A stretch of 64,000 nucleotides of DNA, from contig JABLUY010000147.1 of the NCBI GenBank assembly GCA_013306675.1, forward strand, positions 1-64,000, written 5' to 3'. The DNA comes from Thraustochytrium sp. TN22 (taxonomy: Eukaryota; Sar; Bigyra; Thraustochytrida; Thraustochytriidae). A program made the position numbers and the translations under genes. This document shows, piece after piece, positions 29,993-39,428 of this stretch (within the stretch, counting starts at the first letter, position 1; every line of letters begins with the position of its first letter). Below the pieces are notes generated by a model. The model saw only the letters and a list, made by a program, of their open reading frames with translations, searched no databases and had not been told where the DNA came from.

Positions 29993-32900
29993 ATGAGCAG
30001 CGGGCCCGCGAGGGACGACGGCCTCGAAACTTCGCCCGCCAGCACGAAGGGAGAGCCTGCCTCGGACTCGACCACCGGCGCAACTAACGCAGCACCTGCG
30101 CAGCCCGGTCTTGACGCGAGGACGACGGGCGTAGCCACGCGCTCGTCGCCGCGTGCGGCTGCGGCCGCCGCGGCGGCCCAGGACCAGGTCGCGCAGACTG
30201 CTGTTGGCAAGAAGCAGCAGCAGGACCAGATGCTCTCTGATCCGCCGCCCGCTACGGCGGTGCCCGTGCGCGAGCCCTCTTCACAGCCCGCGCAGCAGCC
30301 AGCGCCAGCTCAGGCCCAGGCCCAGGCCCAGGCTCTGTCGCAACCTACCGCGTCCCAGCAGCAAAGCCAGCCCCAGCCGCCTCACCAGCAACAGCAACAG
30401 CAGCCGCAGCAGCAGCAGCAGCCGCAGCAGCAGCAGCAGCAGCAGCCGCAGCAGCAAGCTCAACAGCAATCGCAACAGCAGGCTCAGGCTCAGGCTCAGA
30501 CTGCCACGAACGCCGCAAGACCAGCAGCGGCGCCCGCTAGCGGCGGTGGGCAGTGGCGCGTGGACCCTCAAGCTGATGTGGAGGCACGGCGTCAGGTCAT
30601 CCAGCAGATTGTGAGTTTGCTGGAGAGCTGTAAGCCAAAGACTTTCCAGCGGCGGCATGAAAAGCTTGTGGACCTGGCCAGGAGACTCGAGGTGGCTCTT
30701 TACAAGCAGTCACGGACCAAGGCCGAGTACATGGACCGGAATACCTTGCGACAGCGCGTGCGCGAGCTCGCCAAGGCGAGCACCGCGCAGCAACAGCAGA
30801 TGCAGATGCAGCAGCAGCAACAGCAGCAGGCTCAGGCTCAGGCACCCACGGGGGGCGCCGGGCCTGCCTTCGTAAATGCTCGGCCTGCGGCACGTCCGGT
30901 TGCTCAGGGCCAGGCCCAGCCGGTCGCGCAGGCTCAGGGCCAGGCGCAGCCACAGGTGCAGACTCAGCAGCCGTCCTCTCAGGCGCTTGCGCAGGCACAG
31001 CTGACACCGCAGCAGCAACAGCAGCAGCGGCAAATTTTGCACCAGACCCAGGCGCACTCTCTGTCGCATCCGGCCATGGCCGCCGCCCAGCAGCGGACGG
31101 GCGCTTCGGCGGACAAGGAGCAGATCCTCAAGCAGCGGCAGCAGCGGCTGCTGCTGCTACGACACGCTAGCCGGTGCACCAACCCTGAGGGTACATGCAC
31201 GGTGACGGAGCTTTGCGGCCGCATGAAGCGCTTGTGGAAGCACATTTCCAAGTGTAAGGACCCGCGCTGCCCCGAGCCGCACTGCGTGTCGTCGCGCTAC
31301 GTGCTTTCGCACTACCACCGCTGCGACAAGTCAGAGTGCCCAGTGTGCAAGCCGGTCCGCATCATCTCGGCCAAGCAGCGCGCGCAGCAACCGCAGGACC
31401 AGCAGCAGCTTCTTCACGCACAGCAACACGCTCAGAACCAGGCACTCCGGGCGCAGTCCGCCCGGGTCGCCGACCCGGCGGCGCGTGCCGCGCTCGCTGG
31501 TAGGCCTGGTGTCCAGGGCGCGGCTCGGCCGCAGCAGCAGCACGCGTCCGCGGCGCAGCAGCAGCAGCAGCACGCGTGGCAGCAGCAGCAGCAGCTTCTT
31601 CAGATGCAGCAGCAGCAGCAGCAGCAGCATGCTGCGGCGACCCAGCGCCGCCGCCAGCCGCAGCACTTGTTGCAGCAACAGCAGCAACATCAACAACAAC
31701 ACCCTCAGACTCAGGAGGAGCTGGAGAGGTTGCGCGCCAAGTATCCGAACGCCATTGACCCGACCAAGGCGCGTCACTGCAAGTCGGGCACCGGACCATC
31801 TCTGCCCTTTAGCATGACCCGCGCCGACGTCGAGAGCCACATTCAGTCGCTGCGCGTCGAGGGCATTCAGCCCAATGTGCGCCCCCTGCTCCGCAAGCTC
31901 ATTGAGCACAAGTCCAACAAGGGCATTTACAACCAGCCTGTGGACTGGAAGGCCATGAACATCCCGGACTATCCCAAGATCATCACCAACCCGATGGATC
32001 TTGGCACCATCCGCAAGCGTCTCGATACCTCGTATTACAAGACGCTCAAGCAATTTCGCGACGACGTCGAGCTCACCTTCAAAAACGCCATGACCTTCAA
32101 TCCTCCCGAGAACGAGTACCATACGCGTGCCCACGACCTGCTCAAGGTCGCGCAGAAGGAATTCCCAGCCATTCAGAACAAAATCGAGCGCAACGGTCGA
32201 CCCCGGAACCAGGACTGCCAGCTCTGCCGCCAGGCTGTCTGCGAGCAGTGCCCGCTTTGCGAGCGCGGCTGTATCCCCTTTCAGCCCAAGCTCCTCTTCT
32301 GCTCCGGCACCTGCGGCAAGCGCATCCAGCCCAACAGCGTCTACTACACCGGCGTCGGCTACAACTACTGCTGGTGCAGCGACTGCTACGACAAGGCGCG
32401 CGGGGGCGTGCTGGCCGTCAACAACCAGAGCTACAACAAGGAGGATCTCCACAAGAAGAAGAACAACGAGCTCTACGGCGAGCCCTGGGTCTCATGCGAC
32501 AAGTGCGAGCGCTGGGTGCACCAGGTCTGTGCTCTCTTCAACTCGCGCAAGAACAGCCTCAACTCGTCGCAGGACTACATCTGCCCGCTCTGTCTCATCA
32601 AGGAGTCCAAGGCCGGTGAACAGGAGCGCGCGGCCAAGGCCAAGGCCGGCGCCCCCGCCCTCGAGGACGACAAGAACGCGGCCGCCTCCGCGGCTGCCGC
32701 AAACGCCAACACCCAGGCCGTCGGCGACGATGCTGCTCGTGCGAAGGGAAAGTACGAGCACTTTGTTCTGCCGGCCGGCAAGCGCGTCCCGAGTGCCAAG
32801 GAGCTCGACCAGACGCGCATGGGTGTCTTCCTGGAGAAGTGGCTTCGCAAGAGCATCGACGATTTTCGCGCCCGCGAGCATACCAAGGGCAGCGAGGCCG

Positions 32901-35900
32901 CGTTGCGCGACCTGGGGCCCGCCTCGGACAAGCTCCACGTGCGTGTCCTCTCCAACTTTGACGAGTCCTGCAAGGTCAAGCCTTTTGTGAAGCGCCTCAT
33001 CCCCGAGTACCCGGATGAGTTCCCTTTCCGCTCGCGCTGCATCTTTTGCTTCCAGGAGCTCGATGGCGTCGATGTCCTATTCTTCGCCATGTTCGTCCAG
33101 GAGTACGGCTCCGACAGCCCGGCGCCCAACAGCCGCAAGGTCTACATTGCCTATCTCGACTCCGTCTACTACTTCCAGCCGCGCCGCATGCGCACCGCCA
33201 TCTACCACGAGCTTCTCCTTGGCTACCTGGAGTATATGCGCCGCGACGGCATGACGTCGGCCTACATTTGGGCCTGCCCGCCGCCCAACAAGCGCGACGA
33301 CTACATCATCCACTGCCACCCGGAGGACCAGCGCGTGCAGACTGCCGAGCGCCTGCGCAAGTGGTACCACGACATGATTGAGGTGGGCTCCAAGTCCCGC
33401 ATCTTCATGGGCTCCTGTGCCATGTTCGAGGAGCACTTTGAGGCATCGGCGCGCGCCAACAACAAGAAGAAGTCCAAGGCCAAGAAGCGCTCCGGCAAGG
33501 CCAAGTCCAAGGCCAAGTCCAAGAGCAGCAAGAAGGGCAAGAAGTCCTCGCGCAAGAGCTCCTCCGCGCGCCGCATCTCAGGCGCCGCTGCTGCCGCCAA
33601 GGCCGCCTCGGCGGCCAAGGCGGAGGCCAAGGCTGCCGCCGAGGCCGAGGCGGCTGCCGCCGCTGCGTCTGCGTCCGGCAAGGCTGGCAAGTCAGCCGAG
33701 GACGACGGCAAGGACGGCGATGAAGACAACAACGACGGCGACGACGCGCTCGGTCTGCTCGCTGACATGCCCGACATGGCTGGGGATGGCGGCGAGGACG
33801 ACGAGGACGACGACGAGGAGGACGACGAGGCCAACACTGAGGCGCGCGCCACGCCTGAGGATGGAGCACCGCTCTCGGATGCTGACAAGGCCAAGGCCGT
33901 GGCCGAGGCCGCCGGCGTCACCTTCATCACGCCGGCCAATGGCGTGCGCGCCGGAGACGATCGCATGCTGGCCGCCGACCTTGAGCGCCGCAAGAAGAAC
34001 AAGCTCGCTGCCGCCGGCAACCTGCCGTACTTTGAGGGAGACTACTGGCCGCAGGAAGCGGAGGAGCTTGCCAAGGAACGCGCCCGTCAGAAGAAGAAGG
34101 AAGACGACGACTCCACGGGCGGCCGCAGCAAGCGCAAGCGCCGCCGCAGTGCTGGCGAGGACGCCTCTGGAGAGGCGGCCACTGCAGGCGAGGAGGCCGA
34201 CCCCGCCAAGGCCGGCTCCGACCTTGCCGTCGAGCTGAGCGAGGAGGAGGCCGCGGAGGCGCGCGTGCAGCTCATGCAGCGCCTTGCCCAGCAGCTCGAG
34301 GTCATGAAGGACGACTTCCTTGTCGTCAAGATGGCCCACGAGTGCTCGCGCTGCGGCATCTACCTGCTGCGCGGTCGCTGGGAGTGCCGCCACCCGTCCT
34401 GCCTCGAGGACTCAGGCTTCAACAAGTCTTGCCCCTTTGCGCTCTGCAACAGCTGTTACGCCCTCGAAGTCAAGCGCCCCGCCGAGCAGCAGCACGGTGG
34501 CGGGTGCGTTGCCGACGGCGACGCCGGCAAGCCAAAGCCCGCCACGGAGGAGGCGGACAAGGTCGCTGGCAAGGACCAAACTGTGGTCGATGTCAACGCT
34601 GACTTCAAGCGCAAGGAGAAGGAGCGCCTCGAGAAGGAGCGCCAGGACAAGGCCAAGCGCGAGGCGGACGCCAAGGCCAAGGAGGATGCCAGGAATGGCA
34701 CTGGCGACTCGGATCCCAAGCGCGTCAAGCTCGAGGCTGGCGCCGCCGATGTCAAGCAGGAGCAGAATGGCGAGGCTGGCCCCAAGCCCGCCACTGTTGT
34801 CGAGGTCAAGAAGGAGGAGCAGGCCAGTGCTGAAACCAAGCCTGCGTCTACGAAGCGTAGCGCTGCGGACGCGGGCGCGGACGGAGACGGAGACGGAGGC
34901 GTCTCTGGCAAGCCTGTGGATGCAGGAGCCGGAGCATTGGAGCCTTCGACGAAACGCCAGAAGCTCGAGAATGGCGACGCCAAGCCGGCGGCAAACGGCA
35001 GCAACAAAGACGAGGCCACGCCGTCGGAAGCCAAGGATGGCGAAAAGCCGGATGCTACTGCCGAGCCCACGGCAGACGCCACAGAGGCCAAGGCCGATAC
35101 CGATGCCAAGGCCGAGGCCGAGGCGGCCGCCCCGTCGGTGTCTGCGGAGGAGCCCGCACCAGCTGCGACGGCGAACGGCGATGAGACAAAGCCCGCTGAG
35201 ACGACGGTGAAGGACGGTATCAAGAAGGAGCAGGTGGAAGGAGAGGAGAAGGAGGAGAAGACGACGGGTGGCGCCGACAAGACCGTCAACAAGGTGAAGA
35301 CGGAGCAAAAGGAAGAGAAGGAGGCTGAGGAACAGAAGAAGAACAAGGTCGACGAGGACCCCGAGGCCAAGAAGAAGCGGCTTGCTGAGGAGCGCAAGCG
35401 CAAGGAGGCCGAGGATGCGCGCAAGAGGGAGGAGGAGCTGGCCGAATGGGACAAGGTCCCGCTCGGCTGCACGCGCGAACCGATTCCCAAGACCGCCGAG
35501 GACCACATCCTGCATTACGTGGACGAGAATTTGCCGGTGCGCACGCCGGACCGCGACAAGATAATCAAGAACCACCTGCTTGAGTCGCGGCATGCCTTCC
35601 TCTCCCTGTGCACCGGCAACCGGTACCAGTTTGACCAGCAGCGTCGCGCCAAGCACTCAACCATGATGGTCCTTTACCACCTGCACAACCCGGACGCACC
35701 CGCGCACCTGTACACCTGCTTCGAGTGCCACTCGGACATTCTCTCTGGGAAGCGCTACCACTGCGATGTGTGCAATGGTGGCGACTACGATATCTGCGTG
35801 CACTGCAAGCGTCACAACAGCCACGATCATACGCTCACACCGTTTGTTGTCACGCGCGGTGTGCAAGCCGAGACCTCGGAGGCGCAGCGCATGCAGCGCG

Positions 35901-36571
35901 TGCAGGAGATGCAGCGCGCCCGACAGCACTCGCTTGCGCTCTTCCTTGAGGCACTCGTCCACTCCTCTCAGTGCAACGATCTGCAGTGCAAGAAGGCGCC
36001 CTGCAAGAAGATGAAGGAGCTCCTCAAGCACCGCATGACGTGCGAGGTGCGCGTGCGCGGCGGTTGTGAGATTTGCCGCCGTGTGCTCTGCCTTGTGCAG
36101 ATGCATGCGCGTACTTGCAACCTGCCCAACTGCCGTGTCCCTCACTGCGAGGACCTCAAGGTCCACATCACCAAGCACAAACAGCAGCAGATGCTGCTGT
36201 ACCGCCGGCAGCAACAGCAACAACAGCAACCATCGCAGCAACAGCTCACGCAGCCCGAGCTCGTGCAGCAACACGCTGTCCAGCAGCGCCAACTTGCGCT
36301 TCAGCAGCAGCAGCAGCAGCAGCAGCCAACATCGCGCGGCCGAGGCCGAGGCGCCGCTGCTCGCGCCGCGCATGTTGGCGCCGCGGCGCAGGCTGTGGCC
36401 CAGGCTGGCCAACAGATTCAGGCCACCGTCGTGGAGGGCTCCGGCGGCACACGCCTCAAGATTCGGCCGACCAACATTCGGCCGACCAACGCGAACACCA
36501 CCGGCGGCGCCGCGGCGCCAGGATCCGCACCGCGTTCCTCGGCACGTGGCCAGCGCTCCGCGCGCAGGTAA
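29993..36571 (+). CDS. p300/CBP-type histone acetyltransferase (KAT11 family)
   Basis: A 2192-residue transcriptional coactivator that acetylates histones and transcription factors, in the nucleus. Domains in order, by residue: Gln-rich start; KIX-like helical region ~187-263; TAZ1 zinc finger ~378-456 (RHASRCTNPEGTC ... HRCDKSECPVC); bromodomain ~630-723 (NQPVDWKAMNIPDYPKII, then NPMDLGTI); Cys-rich RING/PHD region ~741-870; KAT11 catalytic domain ~918-1146 (IAYLDSVYYFQPRRMRTAIY, ELLLGYLEYMR); a divergent ZZ-like finger ~1448-1493; a long Lys/Glu/Ala-rich charged linker; a canonical ZZ finger ~1907-1953 (CFECHSDILSGKRYHCDVC); TAZ2 ~1978-2063; Gln-rich end. The ATG at 29993 is the first in frame; upstream codons are open but lack ATG. 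It is intronless over 6.6 kb. Confidence 0.95.
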   Translation: MSSGPARDDGLETSPASTKGEPASDSTTGATNAAPAQPGLDARTTGVATRSSPRAAAAAAAAQDQVAQTAVGKKQQQDQMLSDPPPATAVPVREPSSQPAQQPAPAQAQAQAQALSQPTASQQQSQPQPPHQQQQQQPQQQQQPQQQQQQQPQQQAQQQSQQQAQAQAQTATNAARPAAAPASGGGQWRVDPQADVEARRQVIQQIVSLLESCKPKTFQRRHEKLVDLARRLEVALYKQSRTKAEYMDRNTLRQRVRELAKASTAQQQQMQMQQQQQQQAQAQAPTGGAGPAFVNARPAARPVAQGQAQPVAQAQGQAQPQVQTQQPSSQALAQAQLTPQQQQQQRQILHQTQAHSLSHPAMAAAQQRTGASADKEQILKQRQQRLLLLRHASRCTNPEGTCTVTELCGRMKRLWKHISKCKDPRCPEPHCVSSRYVLSHYHRCDKSECPVCKPVRIISAKQRAQQPQDQQQLLHAQQHAQNQALRAQSARVADPAARAALAGRPGVQGAARPQQQHASAAQQQQQHAWQQQQQLLQMQQQQQQQHAAATQRRRQPQHLLQQQQQHQQQHPQTQEELERLRAKYPNAIDPTKARHCKSGTGPSLPFSMTRADVESHIQSLRVEGIQPNVRPLLRKLIEHKSNKGIYNQPVDWKAMNIPDYPKIITNPMDLGTIRKRLDTSYYKTLKQFRDDVELTFKNAMTFNPPENEYHTRAHDLLKVAQKEFPAIQNKIERNGRPRNQDCQLCRQAVCEQCPLCERGCIPFQPKLLFCSGTCGKRIQPNSVYYTGVGYNYCWCSDCYDKARGGVLAVNNQSYNKEDLHKKKNNELYGEPWVSCDKCERWVHQVCALFNSRKNSLNSSQDYICPLCLIKESKAGEQERAAKAKAGAPALEDDKNAAASAAAANANTQAVGDDAARAKGKYEHFVLPAGKRVPSAKELDQTRMGVFLEKWLRKSIDDFRAREHTKGSEAALRDLGPASDKLHVRVLSNFDESCKVKPFVKRLIPEYPDEFPFRSRCIFCFQELDGVDVLFFAMFVQEYGSDSPAPNSRKVYIAYLDSVYYFQPRRMRTAIYHELLLGYLEYMRRDGMTSAYIWACPPPNKRDDYIIHCHPEDQRVQTAERLRKWYHDMIEVGSKSRIFMGSCAMFEEHFEASARANNKKKSKAKKRSGKAKSKAKSKSSKKGKKSSRKSSSARRISGAAAAAKAASAAKAEAKAAAEAEAAAAAASASGKAGKSAEDDGKDGDEDNNDGDDALGLLADMPDMAGDGGEDDEDDDEEDDEANTEARATPEDGAPLSDADKAKAVAEAAGVTFITPANGVRAGDDRMLAADLERRKKNKLAAAGNLPYFEGDYWPQEAEELAKERARQKKKEDDDSTGGRSKRKRRRSAGEDASGEAATAGEEADPAKAGSDLAVELSEEEAAEARVQLMQRLAQQLEVMKDDFLVVKMAHECSRCGIYLLRGRWECRHPSCLEDSGFNKSCPFALCNSCYALEVKRPAEQQHGGGCVADGDAGKPKPATEEADKVAGKDQTVVDVNADFKRKEKERLEKERQDKAKREADAKAKEDARNGTGDSDPKRVKLEAGAADVKQEQNGEAGPKPATVVEVKKEEQASAETKPASTKRSAADAGADGDGDGGVSGKPVDAGAGALEPSTKRQKLENGDAKPAANGSNKDEATPSEAKDGEKPDATAEPTADATEAKADTDAKAEAEAAAPSVSAEEPAPAATANGDETKPAETTVKDGIKKEQVEGEEKEEKTTGGADKTVNKVKTEQKEEKEAEEQKKNKVDEDPEAKKKRLAEERKRKEAEDARKREEELAEWDKVPLGCTREPIPKTAEDHILHYVDENLPVRTPDRDKIIKNHLLESRHAFLSLCTGNRYQFDQQRRAKHSTMMVLYHLHNPDAPAHLYTCFECHSDILSGKRYHCDVCNGGDYDICVHCKRHNSHDHTLTPFVVTRGVQAETSEAQRMQRVQEMQRARQHSLALFLEALVHSSQCNDLQCKKAPCKKMKELLKHRMTCEVRVRGGCEICRRVLCLVQMHARTCNLPNCRVPHCEDLKVHITKHKQQQMLLYRRQQQQQQQPSQQQLTQPELVQQHAVQQRQLALQQQQQQQQPTSRGRGRGAAARAAHVGAAAQAVAQAGQQIQATVVEGSGGTRLKIRPTNIRPTNANTTGGAAAPGSAPRSSARGQRSARR

Positions 36572-36820
36572 ACGCGCAGCGCTTCCCTCCCCTTCCCTTC
36601 CCTTTTCCGCCCGTCCGCCCGCCCGCCCGCCGGACCCCTCCTATATGCCAAGCGCCTTTGTTTATTGCCCCTGACGATCTGCATCAGCTTTGAGAATGTG
36701 ATCTTTTCGTAAATCTGATCCACACCACTCCTTCTCTTTGGGAAAAACATGAATCTGTTACTGCTACACGGGGAAAGAGGCATTCTGCGCCCTGTCTGCG
36801 CTGTGCGCGTTACGCGCTCA

Positions 36821-37855
36821 TCATCCGGTGAGCTGCTCGACGCGCTTGGTCTTGTCGATGGCCTGTGAGATGAAGGGCTCAAAGTCGTGCATGCACGTCT
36901 CGATGCGCGTGATGATCTCCGTGAACGCCGGGCGAGCCGCGCTGTCCTCCTTCCAGCAGTCACTCATGAGCTTGTTGAGCGACTCGGGGCAGTGCTTGAG
37001 GTACTCCGGTCGCAAGCCCTTTTTGGCCACCAGATATGGCAGCTCAACGCAGTCTTGGTCCTGATATGGCTTCTCGAAGCAGAAGAGTTCCCACAGCACG
37101 ACGCCAAACGAGTACACATCGACAGTCTCCGTGTAAGGCTCGCCACGAAAGATCTCGGGTGCGACCCAGCACGGTGTGCCGCAGACCGTCATGACGGCCT
37201 TAGTCTCGTACCCTCGAGAAAGACCGAAGTCCGTCAGCTTGCAGTTAAACTTGTCGTCCAACAGTAGGTTCTCCGCCTTGAGATCACGGTGCAAGATCTT
37301 GGGCGTCAGACCGTGCAGATAGGCCACGGCGCGCGCGCAATCCAGCGCGATCTTGAGGCACATGCGCCACGTCACGTTCACGCGGTGCTTGCGCACCATG
37401 TTGAGCAGGCTCCCTACACTGCCCTCGCAGAGCTCAAAGAGAAGGCAGTAGTTTGGGTCCGTGCGGCAGGCACCAAGGAACTGGATGATGCATTCGTGTT
37501 TGAGAATGCTCAGGATCTTGATTTCCTTCGCGAAGTCCTCCAGGATCTCGGCGCGCTCGTCCGGCACCACGGACAAAAAGATCTTCTTCACTGCGATGTG
37601 GCGGTTATTGTAGTGCGCCTTGTACACCTTGCCGTACGTGCCCTGGCCGATTGTCTCGTGGATCTGGAGCTCATCGTAGTCCACGTCTAGTCCGAAAAAG
37701 GTCTCCGCGTCGATGCTCTGCGATGCGCTCTTCTGGACGCCCTCCGTATGGTTGAAGTAGATGAGCGTGCCCGTCGGCTTGCTCGCCAGGCCGTTCGTCT
37801 CCGGGTCCAGGGTCTCCGTCGTCTGCTTGTTCTTGGTCGACGCCGCGCCGCCCAT
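36821..37855 (-). CDS. TKL-group protein kinase with N-myristoylation signal
   Basis: A 344-residue kinase. It begins MGGAASTKNKQTT, a good N-myristoylation consensus (Gly2, Ser6), so membrane attachment is likely. The kinase domain runs from ~75 to ~335: GQGTYGKVY, HIAVKKI, HRDLKAENLL, DFGLSR, then GTPCWVAPEIF and the hydrophobic VDVYSFGVVLWELF typical of the tyrosine-kinase-like (RAF/MLK) group. All catalytic residues are present. It is intronless. The ATG at 37855 is preferred to further upstream codons because it creates the myristoylation site and follows a non-conserved Arg/Pro-rich stretch. It converges with the acetyltransferase gene, with 249 bp between stops. Confidence 0.92.
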   Translation of the reverse strand: MGGAASTKNKQTTETLDPETNGLASKPTGTLIYFNHTEGVQKSASQSIDAETFFGLDVDYDELQIHETIGQGTYGKVYKAHYNNRHIAVKKIFLSVVPDERAEILEDFAKEIKILSILKHECIIQFLGACRTDPNYCLLFELCEGSVGSLLNMVRKHRVNVTWRMCLKIALDCARAVAYLHGLTPKILHRDLKAENLLLDDKFNCKLTDFGLSRGYETKAVMTVCGTPCWVAPEIFRGEPYTETVDVYSFGVVLWELFCFEKPYQDQDCVELPYLVAKKGLRPEYLKHCPESLNKLMSDCWKEDSAARPAFTEIITRIETCMHDFEPFISQAIDKTKRVEQLTG

Positions 37856-38463
37856 GGTGCTGCGCACGACGATGCACTGCGCAGGGAGTCGTGTCTGCGC
37901 GACCCGCGACCCGCAGCGGGTTTGGTGCAGCGCTACGCGGAGAGGCAGGCAGGCTGGCGTGCGGGCCTGCCCACGCAGCAGGAATGGCTGAACAGCCGGC
38001 GCCCTGCTGTCCACTTTGGGAGGTCAAGTCCAAGCTCCTTCTTTGCCAAAGCTTGTCTAACCTCGGTCCGCGCCGCAGCCCCGCGCTGTTCCAGGTCGCC
38101 GCGCGGAGCCGTATTGCGCTGCATCGTGCCAGTGCAGTGCCGCGCCGCGCCGCGCCGCCCGCGGAGTGCACACCCCGCTTCCTTCTTGCCCTTCTCTTCT
38201 ACTAGTAGTGGTCACGGTAGCTACAGCCTCGTAGCTTCTATTTTTGTGGAGCTTGCCAGGACAGTCCATCCACAGGGTGCTGGCCGCCCACAGTCGGGTC
38301 CAGAGATTTAATGACCGGGTCTCGTCTTTCACCTTCGGCCGCCTCCGAGTCTTCTTCTTTCGGATAGTTTCACGAGGTGCGCTTCTTCGCTTCCCACCTG
38401 CTCCTGCCTGTAGCGCCGTAGCGGGCCTCGTTCCCGTGAACTCACGCGAAAAGCCAAGGTGCG
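37856..38463. other. Kinase 5' flank up to the transposon
   Basis: Contains the promoter and leader of the TKL kinase. No gene was recognised. Its last seven bases (38457-38463, AGGTGCG) are the left target-site duplication of the transposon. Confidence 0.5.
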
Positions 38464-38518
38464 GAGGGGTCGGTTGGTCCTTAGAAAAGGGCGTCGCAAC
38501 GCGGGCAAATTAGACCGG

Positions 38519-39428
38519 TTCGACGGCGAACCCGGTCTATTTTCATGACCATGTCGCTTGTGATCCACATGCGCTCGAGAGCAATGCTTTAGCCAGACAT
38601 AGTTCAATTGCTTTATGCTCCGCTTCCTGAAATTTTGATAGTTGTTGGTTCTTTTTTGGTGCTGTTATCTATTATTGAAGATGACACCTTCGTGACCATC
38701 TGTAGATCAAGCATTCCAGTTCTGGGTGTTCCCTTCGACAGAGGAGCCTCAAGACGGTGAGAGGTGTCCGCATGCCCTCGTAGTGCACTTGAAATTCGAG
38801 CTCGGGTATCTATAGGTCCTTCAAAGAACTCGAACTCTCTTGAAGTTTTCTCATGAAATAATCAATCGAATTGTGATTTTCTTCGGCCATTGAACATAAA
38901 GGTTACATAGCTTTCTTTTGTGCCAATTTTGATTGTGTCTGAGATGAATTGATTGAATATTTCGCATGAGAAGTTTGTTGTATTTGCCACTGTACAAATC
39001 CGTAGTTAGAGAAATGGGGGGTACGCACTACCAAGTTAGGCTGTCTTGTGTGACATGTACACACCTTCTTCGTCGCATGAGGCGTTGACTCGGGGCCGGG
39101 TTCTGCCAGCTTGCTCGTGCAAGCCCTGTCCCAGCGTATAATGGCCGTGCGAGCGGTCTGCGAGCGAGAGCTGAGAAAGCGAAAGGGATTGCACGCGCGC
39201 GCGTACGACGCGCGCGTGCGCGTACGAGGCATCCGCTGCGCGCGGTCGTGCCGAAGCCCCGGCCTCGGGCTGCTCCCATCGTTGTGAGGCATCATCCATC
39301 CCGCGGATCCGCGGGCGCGGATCCGCGGGCGGGACGCGGGCTGAGGTGGCGCCTTGGCGCGCTTGCGCCTTGGCGCGCTTGCGCCTTGGCGCGGCTGCGC
39401 GCCGCGCAAGGGTCAGGGTCTGGCCACC
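38519..39428 (+). promoter_or_regulatory. AT-rich transposon leader with hairpins
   Basis: A 910-bp non-coding stretch before the transposase. 38540-39060 is conspicuously AT-rich against the GC-rich host. A palindromic segment straddles the left end (38512-38538, AGACCGGTTCG paired with its near-complement). A GC hairpin lies at 39191-39219 (GCACGCGCGCG / CGCGCGCGTGC). GCGGATCCGC palindromes occur twice at 39302-39330. An 18-bp repeat of GCGCCTTGGCGCGCTTGC type occupies about 39350-39401. Confidence 0.6.
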
